Origin: an uncultured Clostridia bacterium
GTDB taxonomy: Bacteria > Bacillota > Clostridia > Christensenellales > Aristaeellaceae
Assembly (NCBI GenBank): GCA_946534455.1
Contig: CAMNCR010000187.1
Location: forward strand, 1-22,084
DNA length: 22,084 bases
Direction of reading: 5' to 3'
Shown here: one piece after another, positions 1 to 7,398 of the stretch
Layout of the letters: each line of letters starts with the position of its first letter
Position numbering within the stretch: position 1 is the first letter of the stretch
Notes under the pieces: model-generated
The model's database searches: none
Seen by the model: the letters and a program-made list of their open reading frames with translations, nothing else
What the model was told of the DNA's origin: nothing
Translations under genes and position numbers: made by a program

Positions 1-106
1 CGCTTTCGCCGGCCTCCTGTGTATCCGTTCCCGTCTCCGTTCCTTCTGCAAAGGCTGCTGTTGTCATCAGCATGAGCACCGTCAGCAGCGCAAGAATTTT
101 CTTCAT
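1..106 (-). CDS. Exported protein, N-terminal fragment (cut by window edge)
   Basis: Only the first 35 codons lie in the window. They read MKKILALLTVLMLMTTAAFA followed by an acidic, Thr/Glu-rich stretch (EGTETGTDTQEAGES). This is a classic Sec signal peptide: two lysines, a hydrophobic core, and an Ala-Phe-Ala cleavage site, with no lipobox cysteine. The start ATG is at 104-106 and a purine-rich GGAGG/AGAGGAA ribosome site lies just upstream on the minus strand. The mature function cannot be told from this fragment. It is divergent from the pot operon regulator, with a 225-bp shared intergenic region. Confidence 0.7.
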   Translation of the reverse strand, partial: MKKILALLTVLMLMTTAAFAEGTETGTDTQEAGES

Positions 107-127
107 TTCCTCTGTCCCTCCCTTTTT

Positions 128-156
128 CTGTTCAGGAGGTCTGTTCCTCCTGACAG
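128..156. promoter_or_regulatory. Inverted repeat in the 5' leader of the exported-protein gene
   Basis: TCAGGAGG (132-139) and CCTCCTGA (146-153) are perfect 8-bp arms around a 6-nt loop. They are extended by CTG/CAG (128-130, 154-156) with one bulged T. On neither strand is it followed by a T run, so it is not a terminator. For the leftward gene a possible -10 TACAAT lies at 162-167 (minus) with no convincing -35. That would place this hairpin at the very 5' end of the mRNA, as a stability element or a protein-binding site. The role is inferred only. Confidence 0.4.
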
Positions 157-242
157 CGATGATTGTATCCGGAATACCTAAAACGAAATTAAAGAAGCCG
201 GAAAAATAGCTCACATTTTTTTTGTTTTGTAAGATTTTTATA

Positions 243-270
243 TTGCATCCTCAGCTATTTTATGTATAAT
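243..270 (+). promoter_or_regulatory. Promoter of the regulator-pot operon
   Basis: A perfect -10 TATAAT is at 265-270. The best -35 candidate is TTGCAT at 243-248, 16 bp upstream, matching TTGACA in three positions only. The region is markedly AT-rich compared with the coding DNA around it. It lies 62 bp before the regulator start, and the palindromic repeat just downstream would overlap the transcription start. Confidence 0.6.
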
Positions 271-277
271 GTTCCAT

Positions 278-306
278 TGTTTACAAACATTACAAAAAAT
301 GTTTAG
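278..306 (+). promoter_or_regulatory. Candidate operator (palindrome and direct repeats)
   Basis: AAACATT (285-291) and AATGTTT (298-304) form a perfect 7-bp inverted repeat with a 6-bp spacer. TGTTTA also occurs as a direct repeat at 278 and 300, exactly 22 bp apart (about two helical turns), and TGTTT-AC-AAACA (278-289) is a second short dyad. It lies directly downstream of the -10 box and upstream of a helix-turn-helix regulator gene. Autoregulation, and hence control of the pot genes by that protein, is the simplest reading. This is inference from position and symmetry. Confidence 0.55.
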
Positions 307-331
307 TAATTTTAAACGAAGGAGATGCGAA

Positions 332-865
332 ATGGACATTGGAAAGCGGATCAAGCAGCTGCGGGTTCGGAACGGACTGACGCAGGCGGAGCTGGCCAGC
401 CGGTGTGAGCTCACCAAGGGCTTCGTTTCCCAGCTGGAGAATGATCTGGCTACCCCCTCCCTGCCCGCCCTGATGGATCTGGTGGAGGCCCTTGGCAGCG
501 ATATGTCCACCTTTTTTTCGGAAGAGAAGCAGGACCAGCTGGTCTTTGGCAAGGATGATTTCTTTGAGGACGACCGGGGAGACTATCAGGTAACCTGGGT
601 TGTTCCCAACGCGCAGAAGAACACGATGGAGCCAATCATCGTCACGATTCAGCCGCATCACTCCTCTCAGCGAATGGTTCCTCACGAGGGAGAAGAATTC
701 GGCCTGGTGCTGAGCGGTTCGGTGCAGCTGGTCAACGGGAACAGCAAGCACCGGGTCCGGAAGGGAGAAACCTTCTATATTCGAGGAGAGCAGGAGCACT
801 TTCTGAAAAATGAAACCTCCCTTCCCGCCAAGATTCTCTGGATTACAACCCCGCCCCTGTTTTAA
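332..865 (+). CDS. Xre-family HTH regulator with C-terminal cupin (PuuR-like)
   Basis: 177 residues. The N-terminus (about 1-62) is an Xre/Cro helix-turn-helix: IGKRIKQLRVRNGLTQAELA, then recognition helix around TKGFVSQLENDLATPSLP. A linker leads to a cupin_2 barrel (about 100-175) with the HEGEEFGLVLSG core and the RKGETFYIRGEQEH segment. HTH-cupin proteins of this build often sense small metabolites, and the family includes PuuR-type polyamine regulators. The start ATG at 332 is preceded by AAGGAG (319-324). An upstream in-frame start at 269 lies inside the -10 box and is rejected. The gene is followed after 26 bp by potA, so it most likely controls the polyamine operon. The ligand is inferred, not seen. 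Confidence 0.88.
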   Translation: MDIGKRIKQLRVRNGLTQAELASRCELTKGFVSQLENDLATPSLPALMDLVEALGSDMSTFFSEEKQDQLVFGKDDFFEDDRGDYQVTWVVPNAQKNTMEPIIVTIQPHHSSQRMVPHEGEEFGLVLSGSVQLVNGNSKHRVRKGETFYIRGEQEHFLKNETSLPAKILWITTPPLF

Positions 866-891
866 TGATTACTGCAAAGGAGCAAACTACC

Positions 892-2472
892 ATGCGCAAA
901 CTGATCGAGTTCAGGAACATCGTGAAATCCTTTGACGGCCAGCTGGTGCTGAAGGGTGTCAATCTGAATATCTATGAGAACGAGTTTGTTACGCTGCTGG
1001 GCCCTTCCGGCTGCGGGAAAACAACGCTTCTTCGTATTCTGGGCGGCTTCCTGGAGCAGGATGAAGGGACGGTCATCTTCGACGGTCAGTGCATCGATAA
1101 AGTGCCCCCTTACCGGCGTGAAATCAATACCGTGTTTCAGCGCTATGCTCTCTTTCCGCACCTGAACGTCTATGAGAACATCGCCTTCGGTCTCCGGATC
1201 AAGAAGCTCGGTGAAGACATCATCGCTCAGAAGGTAAACCGCATGCTGTCCCTGGTCAACCTGGAAGGGTACGGGAAGCGCAACGTAACCAAGCTTTCCG
1301 GCGGCCAGCAGCAGCGCGTCGCCATCGCCCGCGCCCTGGTCAACGAGCCCAATGTGCTGCTGCTGGACGAGCCGCTCGGCGCGCTGGATCTGAAGCTGCG
1401 CAAGGAAATGCAGCGGGAACTGAAGCGGATTCAGCAGGAGGTCGGCATCACCTTCATCTATGTCACTCACGATCAGGAGGAAGCCCTGACCATGAGCGAC
1501 AAGATCGTCGTCATGAACGCCGGGGAGATCGAGCAGATCGGCACGCCGCTGGAGATTTACAACGAGCCGGCCAATGCCTACGTTGCCCGGTTCATCGGAG
1601 AAAGCAACATCGTCAATGGGACCATGCTGGAGGATTATAAGGTTCGCTTCGATGATAAGAATTTTGACTGCGTGGACTTCGGCTTCAAGGAAAACGAGCC
1701 GGTGGATGTCCTGATCCGCCCGGAGGACATCGCCATCGTGAAGCCCAAGGACGGCGTCATGCGCGGCGAGGTCAAGAGCGTCGTTTTCAAGGGCGTACAC
1801 TATGAGCTCATGGTAGAAACCCGGACGGGCACCAGCAAAACCGTAGAGATGCACGTGGTGACCCAGCACGATCTGTACAACGATCAGGCGCAGGAAAAAA
1901 TCAGCGCCAACGATTTCTATGTCGATCTGGACGACCTGGAGAACAAGGATCTGACCGATCAGGATTTTATCTCCATCGCCAACGCCCAGGCCTGGGATGA
2001 GGATAACCGTGACATCTCCCTGACCCACGTCACGCATAACATTCAGAAGCAGACCGGGGTATACAGCATCACCTTCGGTACGGAGAAAAAAACAGAGGTC
2101 ACCGTCAAGGTCTACGTCATTCATCCCGAATATGTGGAGGATGCGCGGCACAACATCGGAATCAGCGCGCTGGACTTTTTCATCACCGCCGATGAGATCA
2201 TGGAATCCATGGCGATCTCAACCGACCTGAAAACCTGGGCCAGCGCCGAGGCCTGGAACCTGCAGGATGATTCCCCGGTGGATATTACGGATGTCAAATT
2301 CGACTTTGACCCCGCCACCATTCAGGAAGGCACCTACGAAATCACCTTTGCAACCCAGGGCCGGGAATACAAGATTGAAACCACCTCCGCCCATGAGGCC
2401 GGGGACCGGGTAGGCCTCAGCTTCGGCCCGGATGATATTCATGTCATGCATAAGGAAGTGACAGACGCGTGA
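892..2472 (+). CDS. potA: Spermidine/putrescine ABC transporter ATPase with Ig-like insertion
   Basis: 526 residues; PotA proteins are normally about 350-380. The ATPase domain is complete: Walker A GPSGCGKT (37-44), Q-loop Q83, signature LSGGQQQR (135-142), Walker B LLLDEP (156-161) and switch H193. The accessory TOBE region begins near 235 (DVLIRPEDI at 272-280) and its last strands reappear at about 491-523 (REYKIETT, then GDRVGLSFGPDDIHVM). Between them, residues about 312-490 hold two related repeats of about 80 residues (337-410 and 421-495) with the pattern ISA-DF...A-AW...G-Y-ITF-T, which looks like bacterial Ig-like folds. The start at 892 has AAAGGAG 9 nt upstream; the ATG at 865 has no ribosome site. 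It energises PotB/PotC at the inner face of the membrane. Confidence 0.9.
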   Translation: MRKLIEFRNIVKSFDGQLVLKGVNLNIYENEFVTLLGPSGCGKTTLLRILGGFLEQDEGTVIFDGQCIDKVPPYRREINTVFQRYALFPHLNVYENIAFGLRIKKLGEDIIAQKVNRMLSLVNLEGYGKRNVTKLSGGQQQRVAIARALVNEPNVLLLDEPLGALDLKLRKEMQRELKRIQQEVGITFIYVTHDQEEALTMSDKIVVMNAGEIEQIGTPLEIYNEPANAYVARFIGESNIVNGTMLEDYKVRFDDKNFDCVDFGFKENEPVDVLIRPEDIAIVKPKDGVMRGEVKSVVFKGVHYELMVETRTGTSKTVEMHVVTQHDLYNDQAQEKISANDFYVDLDDLENKDLTDQDFISIANAQAWDEDNRDISLTHVTHNIQKQTGVYSITFGTEKKTEVTVKVYVIHPEYVEDARHNIGISALDFFITADEIMESMAISTDLKTWASAEAWNLQDDSPVDITDVKFDFDPATIQEGTYEITFATQGREYKIETTSAHEAGDRVGLSFGPDDIHVMHKEVTDA

Positions 2473-3248
2473 AATCCTTTTTCCGAATGAGCTATCCCTA
2501 TATTCTCTGGATCGCCATCTTCATCGTGGCGCCGATGGTCATGATCCTTCTGTATGCGCTGAGCCGCACCGGCAACAGCACGCTCACCTTTCAGTTCACG
2601 CTGGAAAACTTTACCAAGTTTTTCCGCGATGCGACCTTTATGCGCGTCCTCTTCACCAGCCTGCGGATTGCGTTTCTGACGACGGTTTTCTGCCTGCTGA
2701 TCGGATATCCCGCGGCGCTGTTCATCGCCAACCTGTCGGAGCGGGCCCAGACGATGATGGTGCTCCTGCTGACCCTGCCCATGTGGATCAACATGCTGCT
2801 GAAGACCTATGCCTGGCGCGGCATTCTGCTGAATTTTGACCTGGAAAGCGAAATGAAGGTTTTCATCGGCATGGTCTATGACTTTCTTCCTTATATGATC
2901 ATTCAGATTCACACCGCCATCGCCAAGATGGACCGGGAGCTGCTGACCGCCAGCTATGATCTCGGTGCAAACAAGTGGAAAACCTTCCGCCGCGTGACCC
3001 TGCCGCTGAGTGTTCCGGGGATCATTTCCGGCATTACGCTGGTGTTCCTTCCCGCCGTATCCAGCTTCGTCATTCCCAAGCTCCTGGGCGGAGGCGATTA
3101 TGTGCTGATCGGCAATCTGATTGAAATTTATTTCCTGCAGGCGGGAGACTGGAACTTTGGCAGCGCGATATCCCTGATCATGGCGCTGATCATCATCGCT
3201 TCCATGTGGCTCACACGGAAGCTGGATCGAAGCGAACAGGAGGCCTGA
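2469..3248 (+). CDS. potB: Spermidine/putrescine ABC transporter permease
   Basis: 259 residues, all-helical membrane protein with about six hydrophobic segments (first at about 10-30). The EAA loop that docks on the ATPase is visible at about 157-185: ELLTASYDLGANKW, then VTLPLSVPGI. This is the PotB/PotH permease type. The start is GTG at 2469, overlapping the potA stop by 4 bp, with AGGAAG at 2453-2458. An internal ATG (2487) is possible but less well placed. Length fits the family, slightly short at the N-terminus. It pairs with PotC to form the translocation path. Confidence 0.92.
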   Translation: MKSFFRMSYPYILWIAIFIVAPMVMILLYALSRTGNSTLTFQFTLENFTKFFRDATFMRVLFTSLRIAFLTTVFCLLIGYPAALFIANLSERAQTMMVLLLTLPMWINMLLKTYAWRGILLNFDLESEMKVFIGMVYDFLPYMIIQIHTAIAKMDRELLTASYDLGANKWKTFRRVTLPLSVPGIISGITLVFLPAVSSFVIPKLLGGGDYVLIGNLIEIYFLQAGDWNFGSAISLIMALIIIASMWLTRKLDRSEQEA

Positions 3249-3255
3249 GTGAACG

Positions 3256-4059
3256 ATGAAAAAGAAGAAAACCCTCTGGGATCGCTTTGCCTCCGGATAC
3301 CTGGGCCTGATTCTGCTGTTCATCTATCTGCCTATCGGATATGTGGTATTCTTCTCCTTCAACGAAAGCAAGTCCCTGACCAATTTTACCGGCTTCTCCC
3401 TTCGCTGGTATGAGAATATGTTCCAGGACAGCACCATGCTCCAGAGCATCTATTATACGGTCGTCGTGGCGGTCATCGCGACGGTCGTCTCCACCGTCGT
3501 CGGCACCATCGCCGCCATCGGCCTCTCCAAATCCAGGAAGCTGATCCGTACGATCGTGCTGGAGGTCAACAATCTTCCCGTGATGAATCCCGATATCGTC
3601 ACGGCCATCGGCCTCATGCTTCTGTTCATTTCCGTCAAGATGCAGCTGAGCCTGGTCACGCTGATCCTGTCCCACATCACCTTCTGCATCCCCTATGTCA
3701 TTCTTTCCATCATGCCCAAGCTCCGCCAGCTGGATGATAACGTGGCAGAGGCGGCGATGGATCTCGGCGCCACGCCCTGGCAGGCGCTGATAAAGGTGAT
3801 CATCCCCCAGATCTATCCGGCGATTCTGTCCGGAGCTCTGATTGCCTTCTCCATGTCCTTTGACGATTTCGTCATTTCTTTCTTTACCGCCGGCGTAGGC
3901 ATCAACAACATCTCCATGTATGTCTATTCCATGAAGCGGTATAACCCCAGCGTCAACGCCCTGTCCACGCTGATTGTGGTGGTCGTCACGCTGATTCTGA
4001 TTCTGGTCAACCTGATTCCATATATCAGAGACAAAAAGATCAAAAAGGAGGAACCCTGA
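3256..4059 (+). CDS. potC: Spermidine/putrescine ABC transporter permease
   Basis: 267 residues with about six transmembrane helices, the first at about 13-35 after a MKKKK basic start. The EAA motif is at about 163-190 (VAEAAMDLGATPWQ, then VIIPQIYPAI). The C-terminus is short and very basic (RDKKIKKEEP), as expected for a cytosolic tail. AGGAGG (3238-3243) precedes the ATG at 3256. It sits 7 bp after potB and 2 bp before potD, so the four transporter genes are one transcription unit. PotC is the second half of the permease heterodimer. Confidence 0.92.
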   Translation: MKKKKTLWDRFASGYLGLILLFIYLPIGYVVFFSFNESKSLTNFTGFSLRWYENMFQDSTMLQSIYYTVVVAVIATVVSTVVGTIAAIGLSKSRKLIRTIVLEVNNLPVMNPDIVTAIGLMLLFISVKMQLSLVTLILSHITFCIPYVILSIMPKLRQLDDNVAEAAMDLGATPWQALIKVIIPQIYPAILSGALIAFSMSFDDFVISFFTAGVGINNISMYVYSMKRYNPSVNALSTLIVVVVTLILILVNLIPYIRDKKIKKEEP

Positions 4060-4061
4060 CC

Positions 4062-5111
4062 ATGAAAAAACTGATTTCCGTTCTCCTGCTTCTGTGCCTC
4101 GTTTCCCTGCCCCTGATCTCTCTGGGCGACGCCAATGTGCTCAATGTGTATAACTGGGGAGAGTATATCGACAAGGCCGTAATCACCAATTTTGAAAAAG
4201 AATACGGCGTCCGCGTCAACTATTCCCTGTTCTCCTCCAACGAGGAAATGTATACCAAGCTGCTGTCCGGCGCTTCCTATGACGTGCTGGTTCCCAGCGA
4301 CTATATGATTGAGCGGCTGCTGAAGGAGAACATGCTGCAGCCTCTCGACAAGAGCATCGTCAATAATCTGGATGGCCTGTATGAGGGCGTGACGAACCTG
4401 AGCTATGATCCGGATAATACCTACAGCGTTCCGTATCTGTGGCAGTCCGTCGGCATCGTGTACGATACGACAAAGATCGATCCGGCCAAAATGGAAGAAA
4501 AGGGCTGGTCCATCTTCCTGGATCCGGAATATGACGGACACACCTATATGTATGACTCTGAGCGTGATGCCTTCATGGTCGCCTTCAAGGCTCTGGGCTA
4601 TTCCATGAATACCGAAAATTCGGAAGAAATCCAGGCGGCTTACGAATGGCTGCGCCAGATGGATAAGGCGGTCCATCCTGCCTACGTGACGGACGAGGTC
4701 ATCGATTCCATGGCCAACGGTGAAAAATGGATGGCGCTGGTCTACAGCGGAGACGGGGCCTATATTCTCTCCGAGAATGAGGATATGGGCTTCTGCGCGC
4801 CCCAGGACGGCACCAACATCGCCGTGGACGCCATGGTCATTCCCGCAAACGCTTCGAATCCCGAGCTGGCCAACCGGTTCATCGAATACGTCACGCGGTA
4901 CGAAAACGCCCTGATGATCTCCTCCGAGGTGGGCTATGCCTCTCCCCTGACCGCCGTGCTGGAGGAGCTCTCCGGAGAAGGCGGAGATTATGAGGGAAAT
5001 GACGCCTACATGCCCCGTGCCGGATATGAAAAGGATGAAATGTTCCATGACAATGAAACGCTGAAAAAGCAGCTGTCTGAGCTGTGGATCAAGGTCAAGC
5101 TTCATGAATGA
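4062..5111 (+). CDS. potD: Polyamine-binding protein of the ABC transporter
   Basis: 349 residues. A signal peptide covers about 1-24 (MKK, hydrophobic core, ISLGDA). The mature protein begins with the PotD/PotF hallmark NVLNVYNWGEYID. It continues with the two-lobe binding-protein fold: SYDVLVPSDYMIERL, PYLWQSVGIVYDT, and the late WMALVYSGDGAY segment that usually contributes ligand contacts. The only early cysteine, C12, sits in LLLLC, which is not a lipobox. The protein would therefore be free or held by an uncleaved signal, unlike most monoderm binding proteins. AAGGAGG lies before ATG 4062. No intrinsic terminator is visible after the stop, so read-through into trpS is possible. Confidence 0.92.
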   Translation: MKKLISVLLLLCLVSLPLISLGDANVLNVYNWGEYIDKAVITNFEKEYGVRVNYSLFSSNEEMYTKLLSGASYDVLVPSDYMIERLLKENMLQPLDKSIVNNLDGLYEGVTNLSYDPDNTYSVPYLWQSVGIVYDTTKIDPAKMEEKGWSIFLDPEYDGHTYMYDSERDAFMVAFKALGYSMNTENSEEIQAAYEWLRQMDKAVHPAYVTDEVIDSMANGEKWMALVYSGDGAYILSENEDMGFCAPQDGTNIAVDAMVIPANASNPELANRFIEYVTRYENALMISSEVGYASPLTAVLEELSGEGGDYEGNDAYMPRAGYEKDEMFHDNETLKKQLSELWIKVKLHE

Positions 5112-5123
5112 CCGTGCGCTTCG

Positions 5124-5152
5124 TTGCTTTTCCTCCCGTTTTGTGATAAGGT
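5124..5152 (+). promoter_or_regulatory. Possible promoter for trpS
   Basis: TTGCTT (5124-5129) and TAAGGT (5147-5152) are spaced by 17 bp. The -10 is weak. No terminator separates potD from trpS, so trpS could also be reached by read-through. Confidence 0.35.
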
Positions 5153-5174
5153 ATGTTGCACTATGAAGAAATAG

Positions 5175-5207
5175 GGGCCTGGGCAGGTCAGGCGGCCTTC
5201 CAGGCTC
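5175..5207 (+). promoter_or_regulatory. Leader stem-loop just before the trpS ribosome site
   Basis: GGGCCTGG (5175-5182) pairs with CCAGGCTC (5200-5207), including one G-U pair, around a 17-nt loop. It ends one base before the AAGGAGG ribosome site (5208-5214). The 113-bp leader is too short for a T-box, and I see no T-box core or antiterminator. A role in translation control is possible but unproven. Confidence 0.3.
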
Positions 5208-5224
5208 AAGGAGGTTGATTCGGG

Positions 5225-6241
5225 ATGGATCAGAATACCGAGCAGGTCAGGAAGCCAGTCATTTTTTCCGGCATTCAGCCCAGTGGAACGCTGACGCTGG
5301 GAAACTATATCGGTGCGCTGCGCCGCTTTTCCACCCTGCAGGAGGATTATGACTGCATCTATTGCGTCGTGGATGAGCACGCCATCACCGTGCGCCAGAA
5401 CCCCGCGGATCTTCGCCGCCGGTGTCTGGAGCTGGCGGCCCTTTATCTTGCCAGCGGGATTGATCCGCAGAAGAGTATCCTGTACTGCCAGAGTCACGTC
5501 AGTGCGCATGCGGAGCTGGCGTGGGTGCTGAATTGCTTTACCTACATGGGCGAGCTGAGCCGGATGACGCAGTTCAAGGATAAGTCCGCCAAGCATGCCG
5601 ATAACATCAACGCGGGGCTCTTCACCTATCCCGTGCTGATGGCCGCGGATATCCTGCTCTATCAGACCAATTTCGTGCCCGTTGGAGCGGATCAGAAGCA
5701 GCACCTGGAAATCACGCGGGACATCGCGCAGCGGTTTAACGGGGTGTACGGAGATGTGTTTACCGTGCCGGAAGCCCTGATTACCAAAGTCGGCGGCCGG
5801 GTCATGTCCCTGCAGGAGCCCACGAAGAAAATGAGCAAAAGTGACCCTGAGGAAACCTTCATCGCCCTGCTGGATGATCCGGACACGATTCGGCGGAAGA
5901 TCAAGCGCGCGGTAACCGATTCCGACGCAGAAATTCGCTTCGATCCGGAAAACAAGCCGGGCGTCAGCAATCTGCTCAGCATCATCAGCGCCCTGTCGGG
6001 TTCCTCCATGGAATCCCTGTGCGCCGAGCTGGACGGTCAGGGCTACGGAGTTCTGAAGACCCGGACCGCCGAATGCGTCATCGCGGCGCTTGCTCCCCTG
6101 CAGGCTGAATATAAGCGGATCATCGCGGACAAGGGTGCGCTGACACAGATGCTGCTTGCCAACGCGGAGCGCGCCAGCTATCTGGCGCAGAAAACCCTGC
6201 GGAAGGTGCAGAAGAAGATCGGCTTTGCGCCCAGAAGCTGA
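5225..6241 (+). CDS. trpS: Tryptophanyl-tRNA synthetase
   Basis: 338 residues, the usual bacterial length (about 330-340). It charges tRNA-Trp with tryptophan in the cytosol. Class Ic features are complete: SGIQPSGTLTLGNYIG (15-30) with the HIGH-equivalent TLGNY, the tryptophan and tRNA region with GADQKQHLEITRDIA (154-168), and the KMSKS loop at 202-206. The start ATG 5225 follows AAGGAGG (5208-5214) by 10 nt. It is monocistronic in appearance: separated by 113 bp from potD and closed by an intrinsic terminator right after the stop. Confidence 0.97.
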   Translation: MDQNTEQVRKPVIFSGIQPSGTLTLGNYIGALRRFSTLQEDYDCIYCVVDEHAITVRQNPADLRRRCLELAALYLASGIDPQKSILYCQSHVSAHAELAWVLNCFTYMGELSRMTQFKDKSAKHADNINAGLFTYPVLMAADILLYQTNFVPVGADQKQHLEITRDIAQRFNGVYGDVFTVPEALITKVGGRVMSLQEPTKKMSKSDPEETFIALLDDPDTIRRKIKRAVTDSDAEIRFDPENKPGVSNLLSIISALSGSSMESLCAELDGQGYGVLKTRTAECVIAALAPLQAEYKRIIADKGALTQMLLANAERASYLAQKTLRKVQKKIGFAPRS

Positions 6242-6261
6242 GAACCGGACACGGACCCTTC

Positions 6262-6288
6262 AGAGAGGATGAAAATCCTCTCTTTTTT
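6262..6288 (+). terminator. Intrinsic terminator of trpS
   Basis: AGAGAGGAT (6262-6270), loop GAAA, ATCCTCTCT (6275-6283), then a run of T to 6288. The 9-bp stem is perfect and lies 20 bp after the trpS stop. Confidence 0.92.
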
Positions 6289-6301
6289 CATTTTCAGGCC
6301 C

Positions 6302-6330
6302 TTGAAAGTCCTGAATTCCTTTGCTATAAT
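6302..6330 (+). promoter_or_regulatory. Sigma-A promoter of the methyltransferase-rho unit
   Basis: TTGAAA (6302-6307) and a perfect TATAAT (6325-6330) with 17-bp spacing. It lies 30 bp before the methyltransferase start and just after the trpS terminator. Confidence 0.85.
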
Positions 6331-6360
6331 GGGTTCAGCTCTGAAGGAAAAGAGGATCAC

Positions 6361-7398
6361 ATGATCTATTCGGTCGAATTGGTTCAGCGTACCAACATCA
6401 GATACCAGGAAGCCGCCCTTCATCTTTGTCGGTGTGAGCTTCTTTCTATGTTAAGCGCCCTGCAGATCAGCGCTCCTGTGAAAGCGGAGAGGCTGGGCGG
6501 CATTCCTTTTCTGACCTTTGAGTGCCGGGAGCTTTCTCCCGAGGAGCTGAGCATTCTGTCGCGTCACAGCTCCCTTTCCCTGATCGCCGAAAGGCAGGGG
6601 GATCTGCTCCGGCCGCTGCTTTTCCCGGAGGCTGGCTATCTCCCGGCCGATCTTCCCGAGGTTCTGAAGTACAAAGGGAAAACCGGCGTCCCCTTCACCC
6701 GGATGATGATCAACATCGCCCTTTCCCTGGTCCCCGGTGCGCTGAGAGATCCGCGCGTCACGCTCTTTGATCCTCTCTGCGGCAAGGGAACCTCCCTGTT
6801 CTGTGCGCTGCAGGACGGGCTCAATGCCGTTGGCCTGGATCGGGATGAGCGCGCCATTCATGAGGCGGCGGAGTATTTTGCGCGATACCTGAAATATCAT
6901 CAGCTCAAGCACACGCGCCGCGCCAGGTCAGAAACCCTCCGCAGGGGCTCGCTTCCGGTGACAGAGTTTCTCTTTTCCAGCGATAAGGAGCACTATCTTG
7001 CCGGGGACACGCGGCAGCTGACCCTGAGCACCGGCGACACCGAATGGTCGCCGGCGCTTTTCCGGAAAAAAACCGCTGATGTGATTGTTGCGGATCTGCC
7101 ATATGGCATTCAGCACGCGCCGCAGGGCAGTCAGCGGGCCGAAACCTTCCAGGCCCTTCTTTCCCGTTCGCTTCCTGCCTGGCGGCAGGCGCTTCGGGCG
7201 GATGGTGCGCTGGCGATCAGCTTCAACACCTACACCCTCCCCACCCGCACCGTGCAGGAGTCCCTCCGGCGGGCCGGATGGACGGTCTGCGATCAGCCGC
7301 CCCTGACCGGGCTGCAGCATGAAGTGGAGCAGGCCGTCGTTCGGGATGTGGTTTTTGCGATTAACAACAAAGGAGGCTCTCCCCATGACTCTGAATGA
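6361..7398 (+). CDS. SAM-dependent methyltransferase, TRM11/UPF0020-like
   Basis: 345 residues. The C-terminal two thirds is a class I methyltransferase: motif I FDPLCGKGTSLFCAL (136-150), acidic motif II VGLDRD (157-162), and the catalytic DLPYG (245-249), a variant of the (D/N)PPY motif used for base N-methylation. This resembles TRM11-like and UPF0020 RNA guanine methyltransferases. The N-terminal about 110 residues are not a recognisable THUMP domain, so the RNA substrate is open. The start at 6361 follows AAGGAAAAGAGG. The last 14 bp overlap the rho start, so the two are translated from one message. DNA rather than RNA as target is possible, but no restriction genes are near. Confidence 0.8.
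   Translation: MIYSVELVQRTNIRYQEAALHLCRCELLSMLSALQISAPVKAERLGGIPFLTFECRELSPEELSILSRHSSLSLIAERQGDLLRPLLFPEAGYLPADLPEVLKYKGKTGVPFTRMMINIALSLVPGALRDPRVTLFDPLCGKGTSLFCALQDGLNAVGLDRDERAIHEAAEYFARYLKYHQLKHTRRARSETLRRGSLPVTEFLFSSDKEHYLAGDTRQLTLSTGDTEWSPALFRKKTADVIVADLPYGIQHAPQGSQRAETFQALLSRSLPAWRQALRADGALAISFNTYTLPTRTVQESLRRAGWTVCDQPPLTGLQHEVEQAVVRDVVFAINNKGGSPHDSE

Noticed and set aside
865..891. Earlier ATG for potA overlapping the regulator stop
   Set aside because: No ribosome site precedes it, while the ATG at 892 has AAAGGAG at good spacing and begins at the usual PotA N-terminus.
862..2151. Minus-strand open frame of 429 codons opposite potA
   Set aside because: PotA motifs are complete on the plus strand; the reverse frame is an Asp/Leu/His-rich shadow.
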